Positions 49,860 to 61,434 of a stretch of DNA of 64,000 bases are shown here, piece after piece. A model generated the notes under the pieces. The model saw only the letters and a program-made list of their open reading frames with translations. It did no database searches and was not told where the DNA came from. Within the stretch, counting starts at the first letter, position 1. Each line of letters starts with the position of its first letter. A program made the translations under genes and the position numbers. Source of the stretch: Selaginella tamariscina (taxonomy: Eukaryota; Streptophyta; Lycopodiopsida; Selaginellales; Selaginellaceae); contig PUQB01000653.1 of NCBI GenBank assembly GCA_003024785.1, positions 1 to 64,000 of the forward strand, given 5' to 3'.

Positions 49860-50790
49860 CTAAGCGCCGAGGGTACACAGGTATTTGGAAAAATTCTCTC
49901 CCAAAAAGTGCGATAGTTCTGAGGAGGAATCTAATTCAATGTTGGAGTCTAAGAACGGTCCATGTGGGAAACTCTTAGGCGACCACAAAAAGCTACTACA
50001 AGGAAGAACAAAGTGCGGAGTACCGGGTAAGAAAAAGTATTTATTATTTAATTTTGCACACTTAATATCTATGTCTTTAGTATTTATTTCTTGATTTTTA
50101 TTCATGTCATCGATACCTTTGCTCTTATCTTTGCCAGGAAGAACAAACAAATTTTACATGAATAATGTTGATCCCATATGTATTGATACGGTCGTTCACT
50201 TGGTTGTCAGAAATGCAGCAAGCAATTTCAAACTTCCAAATGACTAGCTAGGCATCTGCTTTCGCTCCAATGAGCCTAAACCTCCATCCAATACACCGAT
50301 AGCTGAGAGGGATGTATTTGGCAATGTATGTTATCTAAACATTACAAGTCAGGTTGCACGCAACATTGTCAACTTAATCAGGGGTCCTCACAGTGATACA
50401 TAGGTTTTTGACTATTACACTAAGGGTTCTGTCTTAAAAGAGTGTTACCTTTGAGATACATGTGTGTTTACTATTGAAAAGGATAAGACCATGGTCGAGG
50501 ACTTAAATAAGTGGATAGAGAGGTTTTCAACAAAAATATTTGAAAAAGTTCTCTCCCAAAAAGTGCGATAGTTCAGGAGGAATCCAGTTCAATGTCGGAG
50601 TCTAAGAACGGTCCTGAAGCAAATATCACACTAGAAGTTATCTTAAGAGTATAGAACATTCAATTACTCCACTAACTATGGAAAAATCAGCTGAAGAAAT
50701 GAAAGATGTTGAATGATCTACCAAGCGATTAAAACATTTTTGCTTGACTCATAAGGTAACAACGAAGATGAATTATTAGAGTAATAAATA
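49860..50790 (+). pseudogene. Copy 3 gene B: rearranged fragments
   Basis: An acidic-tail fragment (KCDSSEEESNSM, about 49900) is joined to a mid-gene segment (GKLLGDHKKLLQGRTKCG, followed by a GTAAG donor), then to the C-terminal part from FYMNNVDP through the methyltransferase-like region and VEKDKTMVEDLNKWIER (about 50475-50525), then a second acidic tail (50560-50770). The tail segment is thus duplicated at 49880-49970 and 50545-50620. Not functional. Confidence 0.65.
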
Positions 50791-50959
50791 ATTATAAATG
50801 AGTGTCACATAAGGCATTTGTATATTTTGTATATATTTGTACAGAAAATAAATTCTCAATGATTAATGAAGCTTTTAGTTCAAACATGGGTCACACATTA
50901 ACAAGGTAAATTGACAATTATAAGGCCAGCTAATAATCATTTTACAGATGTAATAAAAT

Positions 50960-52010
50960 AGTCAAGAACAAGGATCCTTAACATTGGCATGAGGTAAGAG
51001 AGGGGTATGGCAAAAATTACTTGTGCTACATGTCAAAATGATAGAGTTCTGTACAACAATGTAGCTCAAAACATCATCACTATGGAGACCACTTTTACTG
51101 GCAAGTTACAAAGGAATTTATTGTTGAGGTTGTTGAACCACCATCTTTAACTTCTTTAATTTTTGCATCATCATTTTTATTGCCTTTGTTCCTAAAGTTC
51201 TTATAATATTAAATCTTATAAAGATGATGGACAAATAAATGATAAATAGATCAGCAACAATATAATGTTAAAAGATAAATGTGAAAGGGACCAAATGAAT
51301 AAGTTGCAAACCATTCAAAAGGCAACATTGCCCCTTATTACCCATGGCCATATTGTGTTACTAAATGACAATGGGGTTCTACTTAACAAAGACATGAGGA
51401 CAAAGAAAGAGAAATCAAACAAGAAATTTTCATTCGTTTTCATGATAAATTTTAATATAATACCATTTTTTGTCTAGGGTTGGACTATCTCTTTTAAAAG
51501 TAAAGGAGATGAGTGCACTTGTGGGAATTTTGTCATGCATGCAATTTCAAAAATTGAGATCATTGATGAATTTGCTCAACAAGCACTGTAGTGTTGTAGA
51601 AAAGGTGATTCATAGAGATTAAATTTTTCAACGAATGTGTTATAAACCTTTCGAATACTACGATATAGGAAAACAAGCCATACCTTTTCAAAAATGAAAA
51701 ATTAATTAGGTTATATTGGGAGATTAATTAGTTAAGGATAATAAAGAACGCACACATCTTAGTGGTAAATGGCTCTCCTCAAAAGGTTATGCTCAACGAA
51801 AACATTGCTTATATTCATTTAATCATTTTTGACCCATATTTTGATATTAATACTATGGATGAGTTAGTAAACTACTTAGACACTGCCTGAGAAAGAAGAA
51901 TCTTGAAAAGCAATATCCATCATTTAAAGCATACCCTAATGCTTTTGATTTTGAGTTTTATAAATTAAAGAAGAGCAACTAGGCACTCTACAATATTATT
52001 ATTAAGGAAC
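50960..52010 (+). pseudogene. Copy 3 gene C: FCP1-like, decayed
   Basis: Matches C of copies 2 and 4: HGHIVLLNDNGVLLNKD (51265-51477; the nucleophile Asp is Asn here), MSALVGILSCMQF, and MDELVNYLDTA-like sequence near 51855. The first-exon ATG is AAG. Frameshifts and stops throughout; ends near 52010. Confidence 0.65.
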
Positions 52011-52419
52011 TTCATTTTTTAAATAAGCCTCTATGCCTTTATCACATTACATATTAACAAAGATGGCAACTCTTAATTACATTTGAAAGTGTTAGGTGGT
52101 GGCAACAACATAAAAATATTGACCAAATAATTTGATTAATCGAGAGGGTGATGACTTAGTCAAAATTAGGAGATTCCTTTGTATGGTTAAGAAGAAAATA
52201 ATTATAAATAGATTGATAGGTTGATAAGGAAATGATTTCATTTGTAAATTATGTTTGATAATATTTTTTAATTATTATAAAATATTTTTACACTCAAGAA
52301 TAATATGAATATTTGAAGATATTTTAGGAATATTCTTTACTTTATGATTATCTTGTTAGAAATATTAATTATTTTATTATATAAATATTCTCTCTATGTA
52401 TTTCAAGTTGTAATGTTTA

Positions 52420-53520
52420 TTAAGTGTATATTGACATGAAGATTATATTTTCATCTCTTTGAACCCAAGAAATCTCACTAGATCATTTATACCTAAGTTA
52501 TGTGACAAAGAGACCCCTCCTTATTTTCCTATTTGAGTAAGTGGGCTAGCATTGAGTGTTAATGTTTTATATTTATACTTTGGGCCTATCTCTATACCCT
52601 ACCCTAAACCCACCGGGGGTTAGGGCAACCCGAGGGGTGTTCCTAACCCATATTGACATTTTAAATTTGCCTAAGTCACCTAGAAAACCTACGTGGACCT
52701 AACAAGGACATAAAAACCATGGAAAGAGTTTTCTAAAAGATAAGTGCTACCTTCGCCTAGAATTTCTTAAGGTATTGGTGACAACTGGCCGTATTACTTT
52801 TAAATACTTAAATGCACTAAGTGAGGTTGTTTTTCACTATACATCACCTAATTTCGTATGTGACAATAGTCAACTCCAAAGTAAAAGTAAAGATCATAAT
52901 AAAAACTATGACACATGGCTGCCAAGTGGCCATCTAACGTCAATACCATGTGTGAGTAACGCTAGGTCTTTCAAGATGACTATGAAGTCTGATTCAAATG
53001 TCCAAATAGGCACCAGATTTAAGATCGTACCCCAAGTCCCTTAAATGACTATCCCTGAACCCTAGAGAATGACATGAATAGACTTTAGGATCTTATCCCA
53101 TGAGACTTATATAGGCTCATCCCCTAAACCCACCAAAAAGATGTGTATCATATATACCCCATGATAAAGGGAATTGTCACTTAGTTCTTAAGGAATCATC
53201 ATCATTCAAGAGTACAACCTCTTGTGTTAAGGCCAAGGCCTATAACAGATAATGAACATAATCTTTTGTGGAAAAGAAATGAAGAAGATGTACTAATTAC
53301 TTATTATTATAAAAGATCAACCAATAATTGATGTTGAACCAAAATATTGAAACCCTAACCCTAGCCTCCTTAATATATTAGAACCTAGAATCCCTGGACC
53401 ACCAGTATAAATTTAAATAAGAACCTATGATTCTTAATATGTATATGAACTTCTGATTTTAGATCTAAATTTAAACCTCTTTTTTAGATTTAAATGTGGA
53501 CTACTGATTCCTTATCTTAT
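52420..53520 (-). repeat. R5 5' LTR, second piece
   Basis: Continues the LTR interrupted by copy 3. AAGTGCTACCTTCGCCTAGA (about 52741) and AAATGACTATCCCTGAACCC (about 53043) match the left LTR. First plus second piece give about 1.55 kb, close to the about 1.6 kb of the left LTR. The last 185 bp (53335-53520) match the left LTR area only in reverse complement. Confidence 0.6.
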
Positions 53521-53525
53521 AATAA

Positions 53526-53600
53526 TGCACGTTGTAACTAAAGTGGGCATGATACGTGAAAATGGGAATATAATAATTACTAAATTAATACTTAAGTTTT
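53526..53600 (+). repeat. Copy 4 terminal repeat (B/C end)
   Basis: TGCACGTTGTAACTAAAGTG, GGCATGATACGTGAAAATGG, then AT-rich DNA. Matches the copy 2 right end with very few differences. Confidence 0.8.
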
Positions 53601-54000
53601 AATTATTAATTAATCATTTAATTAATATGTAATTAAGCCTTAAATATTAATTAATTAATTAATTAATCCTTCAATAACCTTACTTAGTAAGGAATATTCC
53701 TAAAATATCTTAGAATATTCATATTATTCTAAAAATAGTTTACAATAATGAAGAAATACTATCAAACATAATTACAAATGAAATCATTTTCTTATCAACA
53801 TGTTAATTTTTTATAAATACTTTCTTCTATCATACAGAAATCTCCTCATTTTGTCTAAATCATCACTCTCCGGATTAATCAAATCATTTTGGTCAATATC
53901 TTGATGTTGTTGCCACCACTAACACTCTCACGAATGCAATTGGGAGTTGCCATCCTTGTTAATACATAAGATGTAATAAGAGGTCTGCATAAAGGCTCAT

Positions 54001-55044
54001 CTAAAAATGACGTTCCTTAAGAATAATATTATAAAGCGCCCGGTTGCTATCCTTCATTTTATAAAATTCAAAATCACGAGAAAGAAAAGCTTCAGGAAAT
54101 GTATGATACGGTGGATACTGCTCACAAAAATTTTCGAGATTCTTCTTTCTGAGGCACGTATCCAAGTAGTTCACTAGCTCATCCATGATATCGTATCAGA
54201 ATATGGATCGAAAGTGATTGGATGAATACAAGCAATGTTTTGGTTGAGCATAGCCTTCTGAGGAGAGTCGTCTACTACTAAGATATGTGCATTCTTCATT
54301 ATCCTTAAGCGACTGATCTCCCCATGAGTCCCAATTATTCTTTCATTCTTGAAGAAGTATGGCTTGCTTTCCTTTCTTATATTGTGAAATTCGAGAGGTT
54401 TATAACATATTCGCTGGTCAAAAATCCAATCTTTACGAATCACCTCTTCTGCAACACTACAATGTTTCTTAAGCAAATTCAACAGCGGTGTTAAGTTATG
54501 AATCTGCATGCATGACCAAATCCCCACAAGCGCACCCATCTCCTTAAGCTTTTGAAAGAGACGATCCAACCCTGGACGAAAAATAATATCATATCGAAAT
54601 TTACCATGACAAGGAATGAAATCTCCTTGTTTGATTTCTTTTTTCCTATCCTCGGGCCTTTGTCGATGAAGCAGAACACCATTGACATCCAACAACACAA
54701 TATGGCCATGAGTAACATGAGATAGCGTTGCCTCTTGAATACTTTGCAAATCACTTGTTTGCTCCCTTTCACATTTATCCGTTGCCACTATCTCGTTGCC
54801 TATCCCTTCATCATTTAATTGTACATCATCCTTACAAGATTCAGATATTGCATGCGCTGAAGAAATTGATTTCGGAACTGAAGCCAATAAAAATGATGAT
54901 GAAAAAACTGAAGTGGCCCCATGGTAACGATGTTTTGAGCTGCATTATTATCCATTTCCTGCATGAACTCTGTCATTCTGACATGTGGCACAAGAAATTG
55001 TCGCCAAACCCCTCTCTTACCTCATGCCAATGCTGAAAATCCAT
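54001..55044 (-). pseudogene. Copy 4 gene C: FCP1/NIF-like HAD phosphatase
   Basis: A 237-codon minus-strand frame (54887-54174) opens at a TTG codon just before a likely splice acceptor (TTATTGGCTTCAG). A small ATG exon, MDFQHWHE, lies at 55044-55021 followed by GTAAGAG, so the true 5' structure is spliced and unresolved. Domain: DVNGVLL at residues 67-73 of the frame (nucleophile Asp67; the usual second Asp is Asn69), FRPGLDRLFQKLKEMGALVG (103-122), KP at 163-164, and VVDDSPQKA (204-212, metal-binding Asp pair). A frameshift at about 54190 separates the tail MDELVNYLDTCLRKKNLENF, ending at 54001. The DxN variant is typical of a plant HAD group with LDLNGLL motifs; substrate unknown. It lies about 200 bp behind B. 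Confidence 0.75.
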
Positions 55045-55245
55045 GTTCTCAATTGTTTCATTACATCTGCAAAATGATAATTAGCTGACCTTAAAATTAT
55101 CAAGGTATATTATTTACCTTGTTAATGTGTGACCCATGTTTGAACTAAAAGCTTCATTAATCCTTGAGAATTTATTTTCTGTACAAATATAAACGAAATA
55201 TACAAAAATGCCTTATGTTACACTCATTTACAACTATTCGTCACT

Positions 55246-57255
55246 CTAAGAACTCATTAACAATTCTTCTTCGCTATTACCTTCTGAGTGAGGCGAAGAA
55301 GGTCTAAGCCGCTTGTGAGATGGTTCAGATCTTTATCTTCTATTGATGTTTCCATGGGTAATGGAGTGTGCGAATGTTCTGTACTCCTCGAGATAACTTC
55401 CGGTCTAATATCTGATTGAAGTTCGTCCTCAGACTCCGACATTGAACCAGATTCGTCTTCAGAGCTATCGCACTTATCTGGAGGGAACTTTCTCAAATAC
55501 TCCTTTATGGATTCGTTGGGGTAGTCAGTTGAGAACCTATCTATCCACTTGTTCAGGTCCTCAACCATGGTCTTATCCTTTTCAACGGCAAATCACACAT
55601 GTATGCCGAAGGTAACACTCCTTCAAGACGGACCCCCTAGTGCAGTAGTCAAAAACCCACGCATCACTGTGAGGACCCCTGATCAAGTTGACGATGCTCC
55701 GTGCCGCTTGACTTGTGATGTTTGGATAACGTACATTGCCGAATACGTCACTCACCTATCGGTGTATCGGATGGAGGTTCAGGGCCGTTGGAGTGCAAAC
55801 AGATGCCTGGCCAGTCATTTGGAAGTTTGAAACTGTTTGGCGCATTCCTAACAACCAAGTGAACAACCGAATCAATGCACTTCGGATCAGCATCATTCAT
55901 ATAAAATCCTGTCCAACGATGTTTATTCCTCTTGGCAAAGGAGAAGGCAAAGGTATCGGTGACATGAGCAAGAATCAAGAAATAAATACCTGAAAACGTA
56001 GATATCAGTCAAGAGTGCAAGTATGAATTCAATAATAAATACCTTCTTTGTACATACTTGCACGGCTAAGTTTCTCCACCAAATCCTCTAGTGTCCTGTC
56101 TGTCGAAGGATTTTTTGACACCCGCCGATCCATCACGAACAATTGAAACGGTTTCCTACAAGCAGTGATGGTACCCCATAAAGTCTCCGAATCCAACAAC
56201 AAACATCTGTAGGGCTTGTCGTGATTCGTAGCATCCTCCTTTATAAGGTTCAACTCGGTTCTCCGCTGCTGAAGGACTGCCATAAGAGAAGGCGTCATCG
56301 CAATGTTCTCCTTTTTGGCGTTGGCGTGCAATAGATTCTTGCCCAGATCTTCCGATTGATTCACCCATTCGACAAGCATATCATCATTTGTCACATGCAA
56401 ATATTTGCTGACCTCTTCGTATGTTGAAGCCGAAATCCAACCCAGTTTGTGGCAGTGTATTCCCAACCACTCCTTGAGTGCCTGACCGTCTTCACTCCAT
56501 TGCCTTGAGATGAAAAGGAGAGGTGGGCTGCTGTTATTAATTTGTAAGAAATCAACATCATCAAAAAGGATGTTTCCTTCCCGCCCACCTGGGCAAAATC
56601 AACTGCTACAATTTCTTCAACTCTCTGAGGAAAAAGACAGATTAATATACCGGCGAGATAAATCCCGCCCAAACAATTTGCTTACCCGGTAGTCCGCAGA
56701 TTGTGTATTCCCTGCAGTAGCTCTTTATGGTCGCTAAAGAGATTCCCACACGGCTCGCGTGTGTTTGTTCTTCTCCCATATTTTGCTGTTGTAGTGGTTG
56801 GTGTCTGCAACATCCCATTCCGCCGATAACTTATGGTACTGCTCGATTGTGAGATTCGGCTTCGCTAAAAACGCCGATCTTTTCGTCAACTTCTCACGGG
56901 TATGCTCGGAAAGTTTTTGTTGCTATCGTTCCTTTGTTGTGTTCGTCGAGAAGTCGTTGGGTGCCGTTATTGTGTTGGCCATTAATGATGTAGTACTTGA
57001 TTGATTTTCTATTCTCCGTCTGAACCTTCCTCATTTGTTCTGGTGTTGTGATCCACACTTTGTCAGCGCCTTTGTTTCTCTCGTAGTATGCGCACAAAAC
57101 AGCATTATGTGGAACGGTGTAAGAATTATCATCCTTCATCTTCTCCATGAGCTCAACTACACGTTCCTGATTGAGTGGCCTGTAATTGAAGTTTGGGTTG
57201 ACGCTGCAATACTTAACCCTACACTCGTAAATCCTATCATCCAACATCATTTCCT
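55246..57255 (-). pseudogene. Copy 4 gene B: ParB-like plus DNA methyltransferase-like protein, 5'-truncated
   Basis: The first readable part (57250-56894) has MLDDRIYECRVKYCSVNPNF, NYRPLNQERVVELMEKMKDD, VPHNAVLCAYYERN and YYIINGQHNNG, a ParB/Srx-like pattern. A candidate 51-bp intron (56685-56635, GTAAGC...CTCAG) follows. Then WLGIHCHKLGWISASTYEEV, NLLHANAKKENIAMTPSLMA and YRCLLLDSETLWG (56466-56029), a second intron with a GTATTT-like donor, and DTFAFSFAKRNKHRWTGFYM (55978-55748). The end has SQAARSIVNLIRGPHSDAWV, FDYCT, VLKECYLRH and DKTMVEDLNKWID, matching the C-terminal motif X/I half of beta/gamma N6/N4 methyltransferases (KP..L...LI...VLD.F.G...L...EKD). An acidic Ser/Asp/Glu tail follows. 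Frameshift near 55600; the 5' side joins a palindrome half. Confidence 0.6.
56635..56685 (-). other. Candidate short intron of gene B carrying the palindrome
   Basis: GTAAGC donor and TTCCTCAG acceptor on the minus strand. It contains GGGCGGGATTTATCTCGCC (56652-56670), a near match to the array core. Copy 2 has the same motif at 41292-41309. At 51 bp it is short for a plant intron. Confidence 0.45.
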
Positions 57256-57549
57256 TGTGGCTTGTGGATTAATCCCGCCACTACACACACACACACAGAT
57301 ATATATATGTATATGTGTGTGTAGGAGAGTGCGTGTGTGTGCGAGAGATAGATAAATAAATATGTGTATATGTATATCGTGTGTATGCATGTGTAAAACA
57401 AATAAAATCATACAGATAAACAAACACACACACACACACATATATATATAACAGGAGTGTGCGTGTGTGTGCAAGAGATACAATTAACAAATCAATAAAA
57501 TTATACAGATACACACACACACACACATATATATAGATAAATAAATAGA

Positions 57550-57580
<31 letters not shown>

Positions 57581-57880
57581 ACACAGATATATATATATCT
57601 GTGTGTGTGTGTATATATATATATATATGTGTGTGTATATGTATACGAGTGTGCGTGTGTGCGAGAGATAGAGATCTATAGAGAAGAGAGAGAGAGAAGG
57701 AGATATATATATATATCTGTGTGTGTATATGTATACGAGTGTGCGTGTGTGCGCGAGAGATAAAGATCTAAATTATATTATTAAGATACACACACATATA
57801 AATATATGTGAATAAAATAAATAAATAAACTCAGAGGAGTGTGCGTGTGAGAGAGAGAGAGATCTCACCTGTGTGAGAGA
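57256..57880. repeat. CA/TA/TG minisatellite of copy 4
   Basis: Inverted counterpart of 4291-5585. It includes GTGTGCGTGTGTGCGAGAGA repeated at least five times with (TA)n and (TG)n interruptions. One palindrome half (GTGGATTAATCCCGCCAC, 57265-57282) is all that remains of the B-proximal array. Confidence 0.85.
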
Positions 57881-59344
57881 GAGAAGGAGATTTCGCCGCC
57901 GCCTTACAAACCTTAGGAATATACTTAAACCCTAAAAGGAATAGAATATATATTAACCCTAATCGAATATTTCTTCTAAGAATATACTTAAACCCTAAAA
58001 GGAATAAACTATAGATTCGCCCTAAACAAATATTCTTTCATTATATTATCAGCGTGTGCGTGTGCATGGGTGTATCACATACACCGCAAGAATAAATATC
58101 ATGCAAGGGTTTAACACGTGTGTGTCCATGAGAGTGTTAAAGTTTCACGTGCAGCGATACATATATACACACATAGTATTATACACATAGACATACATAC
58201 ATATTAGTACATATTAATATTAAAGAGATAGAGTACATGATCATGTATGGTGTGTATGTATGAGAGAAGAGTGATAATACATATTATGGATCATGCATGG
58301 TGTGTATGTTTGAGAGAAGAGAGACAGTACATATTTACATGGATCATGCATGGTGTGTATGTATGAGAGAAGAGAAAGAGTGTTAACAAATTAAATTCAT
58401 ACACAATGTCATTGCATATATTAGTACACACATATACATACACACGTGTATACACATAAACATACATACATATTACATGTGTAAATTCAATGTGTTACAT
58501 AGGGTTTAGGGTTTAGGGTTTAGGGTTAGGATGGATCATGCATGGTGTTTATGTATGAGAGGAGTGAGTGTTATACACAGATATACATTATACATATTAC
58601 ATAATATTGTAACATCAGTACATATTATGGATCATGCATGGTGTGTATGTTTGAGAGAAGAGAGACAGTACATATTTACATGGATCATGCATGGTGTGTA
58701 TGTATGAGAGAAGAGAAAGAGTGTTAACAAATTAAATTCATACACAATGTCATTGCATATATTAGTACACACATATACATACACACGTGTAACACATAAA
58801 CATACATACATATTACATGTGTAAATTCAATGTGTTACATAGGGTTAGGGTTTAGGGTTTAGGGTTAGGATGGATCATGCATGGTGTTTATGTATGAGAG
58901 GAGTGAGTGTTATACACAGATATACATTATACATATTACATAATATTGTAACATCAGTACATATTATGGATCATGCATGGTGTGTATGTATAAGAGAAAA
59001 AGAAATGCTACATATTATGGATCATGTCATGCATGGTGTGTATGTATGAGAGAAGGGATTATGCATGGTGACACTGTGTATGTATGAGAGAAGAAATAGA
59101 AGAATGAATCGTACACATTGCATATATTAGTACACATATATACATACACACGTGTATACACACAGAGATACATATATATTACATGTGTAAATTCAATGTG
59201 TTAGAGTATATATAAATCATACATGCGTTGAACATGATGTTTTTCAATAAAGAAGCAACATATAATTTCTCAAGTTTGGTTTTAGGGCAATGTGCATGTG
59301 TGTGCATATGTGTCTTTGTAAGTGCTTCTAATGCGTGTGCACGT
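57881..59344. repeat. TTTAGGG-containing repeat region of copy 4 with tandem duplication
   Basis: The 60-65 bp CCCTAAAAGGAATA block lies at 57905-58040. From 58280 a unit of about 341 bp is tandemly duplicated (second copy from 58621, partial third from 58960). Each of the two units contains three or four TTTAGGG telomere units (about 58500-58527 and 58841-58868). The same region in copy 1 (3241-4110) has only one telomere patch. No gene. Confidence 0.85.
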
Positions 59345-60430
59345 GTATATATAAATTTATATGTGTTTATATATAATATATGCAAAACAAACATCGAATA
59401 ATTAAGAAAATAATATTAATATACACACTATGAACATATTTTAAATTATACATAATAATATATGATTTTATCTAATATATAGCCATATATAGTTTTAATA
59501 ATATATATTAATTTAATATTGATAATAAGGTTTAACATAGGAATATTCTTGAAATAATAACAAATTAATTGAGAAAATTCTATTAATATATACAAATGTA
59601 GAATAATTACTGAGATAATTAAGAATAAGACTAATTTAATTATGATAATCAGGTTTAATATTGGAATATTCTTTCAATATTAAGAAAATAATAAAGAATA
59701 TCTCATTAATAGTAGGAAATGTAAATAATTACTCGAGTAATTAAGAAAATAATAATAATAAACAGACTATGAATATATTTTAAATGATACATAATAATAT
59801 ATCAATTTATTTATTGTATTAGTGTATATATATATATAATATAAACTCAATAATATATACTTGAATATTAAGAATGTAGAAAACATTACAAAAATTTCGT
59901 AATATTAAACAGCTTGAAGCACTTGAATAACATTAAATGCAATTTAAAACACTCATTGGAATTGGAGAGTATATATGTCAGACTGTCGGTTATTTGTTTC
60001 AACTCATCTTAAATTTTCTTTTCTGTTATTTCAAAAATTTTGAATTTCTGACATAAGTATTATCAGTCTGATATGTAAATTTGAAAATACATTTAGTTTC
60101 CCACTCAAATTCAGATCTGGTTTTTTCTCCGGCAAGGGTTTCTTCATTTCTTTATTTTTCACTCTTCAAATTTTCTTTTTTCTTCTTAGTGATCAGCTCA
60201 GGAGCGACATTAAATTGGGTGCGCTATTGTTTATAGGAAAGCACGGTGCCTTCAGTGCTGTTTACAAGTAAGTATTATAAATAATTTAGATATATTTATA
60301 AAGATTCACTCTCTTACATTCTCTCTTAAATTTTAGAATTTAGGGATTTAGGAATGCATTAGGATTACAATATATTCTGTTAAGGATTTATCCCGTTTAA
60401 ATATACCTTTAACTTAATATTCTCGGTTAG
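59345..60430. other. AT-rich block of copy 4
   Basis: Inverted counterpart of 2081-3240. The conserved stretch at 60160-60300 (AGTGATCAGCTCAGGAGCGA, then GGAAAGCACGGTGCCTTCAG and GTAAGTATTATAAATAA) resembles a transcribed leader with a splice donor near 60266, which could join the acceptor before gene A at 61428. No open frame. Confidence 0.6.
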
Positions 60431-61295
60431 CTAGGGCAGCAGGATTAATCCGGCCATTTTTTTTCACCTCTTTGAAGAGGTGGTGGGATTAATCCTGCCA
60501 CTATCTCTTTCATAGTTATGCCAGAATTAGTTCGGGCAATACTTCTCCGCCTCTTAAAAAGAAGGCGGCGAGATTAATCCCGCCGATAACTCTCTCAACT
60601 GATAATGATTTACTTGAATTTATTAGAAAGAGTTGTCGACGGGATTAATCTCGCCAACCATTTTAGAAGGCAGAGAAGGGGTGACGGGATTAATCTCGCC
60701 AATACTTCCTTTTTAAATATTTGTGAGCAGAATTCATCCCGAATCTCTTTGAAATTATAGTTTCGGAGAGAGTTGTGGGCGGGATTAATCTCGCCGCTTA
60801 TTCCCCGTCGTCAGAGTTATGGGCGAGATTAACCCGCCGCTATTCTCCGTCGTCAGTGTTGTGGGCGGGGATTAATCCCGCCCCCTCTTCCTCGTCGGAG
60901 GAATTTGCGGCGGGATTAATCCCGCCGACTCTCACAGACGAGGAAGATCCGGCGGCGGATTAATCCCCGTACTTCCTCGTCGGAGGGAGCCGCGGCGGGA
61001 TTAATCCCGCGTACTTCCTCGTCGGAGGGAGCCGCGGCGGGATTAATCCGCCGTACTTCCTCGTCGGAGGGAGCCGCGGCGGATTAATCCCGCCGCTTCT
61101 CCGACGAGGAGATCGGCGGGATTAATCCCGCCGGTACTTCCTCGTCGAGGGAGTCGCGCGGATTAATCCCGCCGCCTCTCTCCACGAGGTAGTCGCGGCG
61201 GGATTAATCCCGCCGACTCTCTCCGATGGGGTAGAGTCGCGGCGGGATTAATCCCGCCGACTCATCTGAAGGGTAGAGTCTGCGGCGGGGATCAT
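60431..61295. repeat. Palindrome array of copy 4, A-proximal, near-perfect
   Basis: About 17 cores. From 60868 to 61255 most are perfect GGCGGGATTAATCCCGCC or lack one base, with a regular spacing of about 40-45 bp. Spacers repeat CTTCCTCGTCGGAGGGAGCC or CTCTCTCCGATGGGGTAGAG, partly self-complementary. The four units around 60960-61090 are near-identical tandem duplicates. Cores distal to gene A are more decayed. The array ends 140 bp upstream of the gene A start. Confidence 0.92.
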
Positions 61296-61434
61296 TATTA
61301 AAGCATGAGATATTATTTTTATACATAATTATGTATTATTGCACATGCATATTATTAAGCAACGCAGTTATGATTTCTTAAATATTGCATAAACAGATAT
61401 CATAAATAACACAATTATTTATGTGCAGGACAAT

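Larger units (their letters stand above)
45530..52419 (+). mobile_element. Copy 3 of the A/B/C DNA element, decayed
   Basis: A clear A-end terminal repeat TACATGTTGTAATTAAAATG (45530) is followed by gene A (minus), a palindrome array, a shortened AT-rich centre, rearranged gene B (plus) and gene C (plus). The right end is uncertain; AGTTGTAATGTTTA ending at 52419 may be the worn terminal repeat. TTAA flanks both proposed ends. The minisatellite and second palindrome array are missing. It sits inside the R5 LTR. Confidence 0.65.

Noticed and set aside
54174..54887. Start of gene C at the first codon of the 237-codon frame
   Set aside because: That codon is TTG next to a splice-acceptor-like sequence; a eukaryotic start there is unlikely.
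60775..60963. 62-codon frame with repeated PSSELWA-like phrases
   Set aside because: Translation of the palindrome array spacers; periodicity equals the array unit.
61423..61434. Start of gene A at 61423
   Set aside because: The codon is GTG; the first ATG is at 61435 and GTGCAG looks like a splice acceptor.
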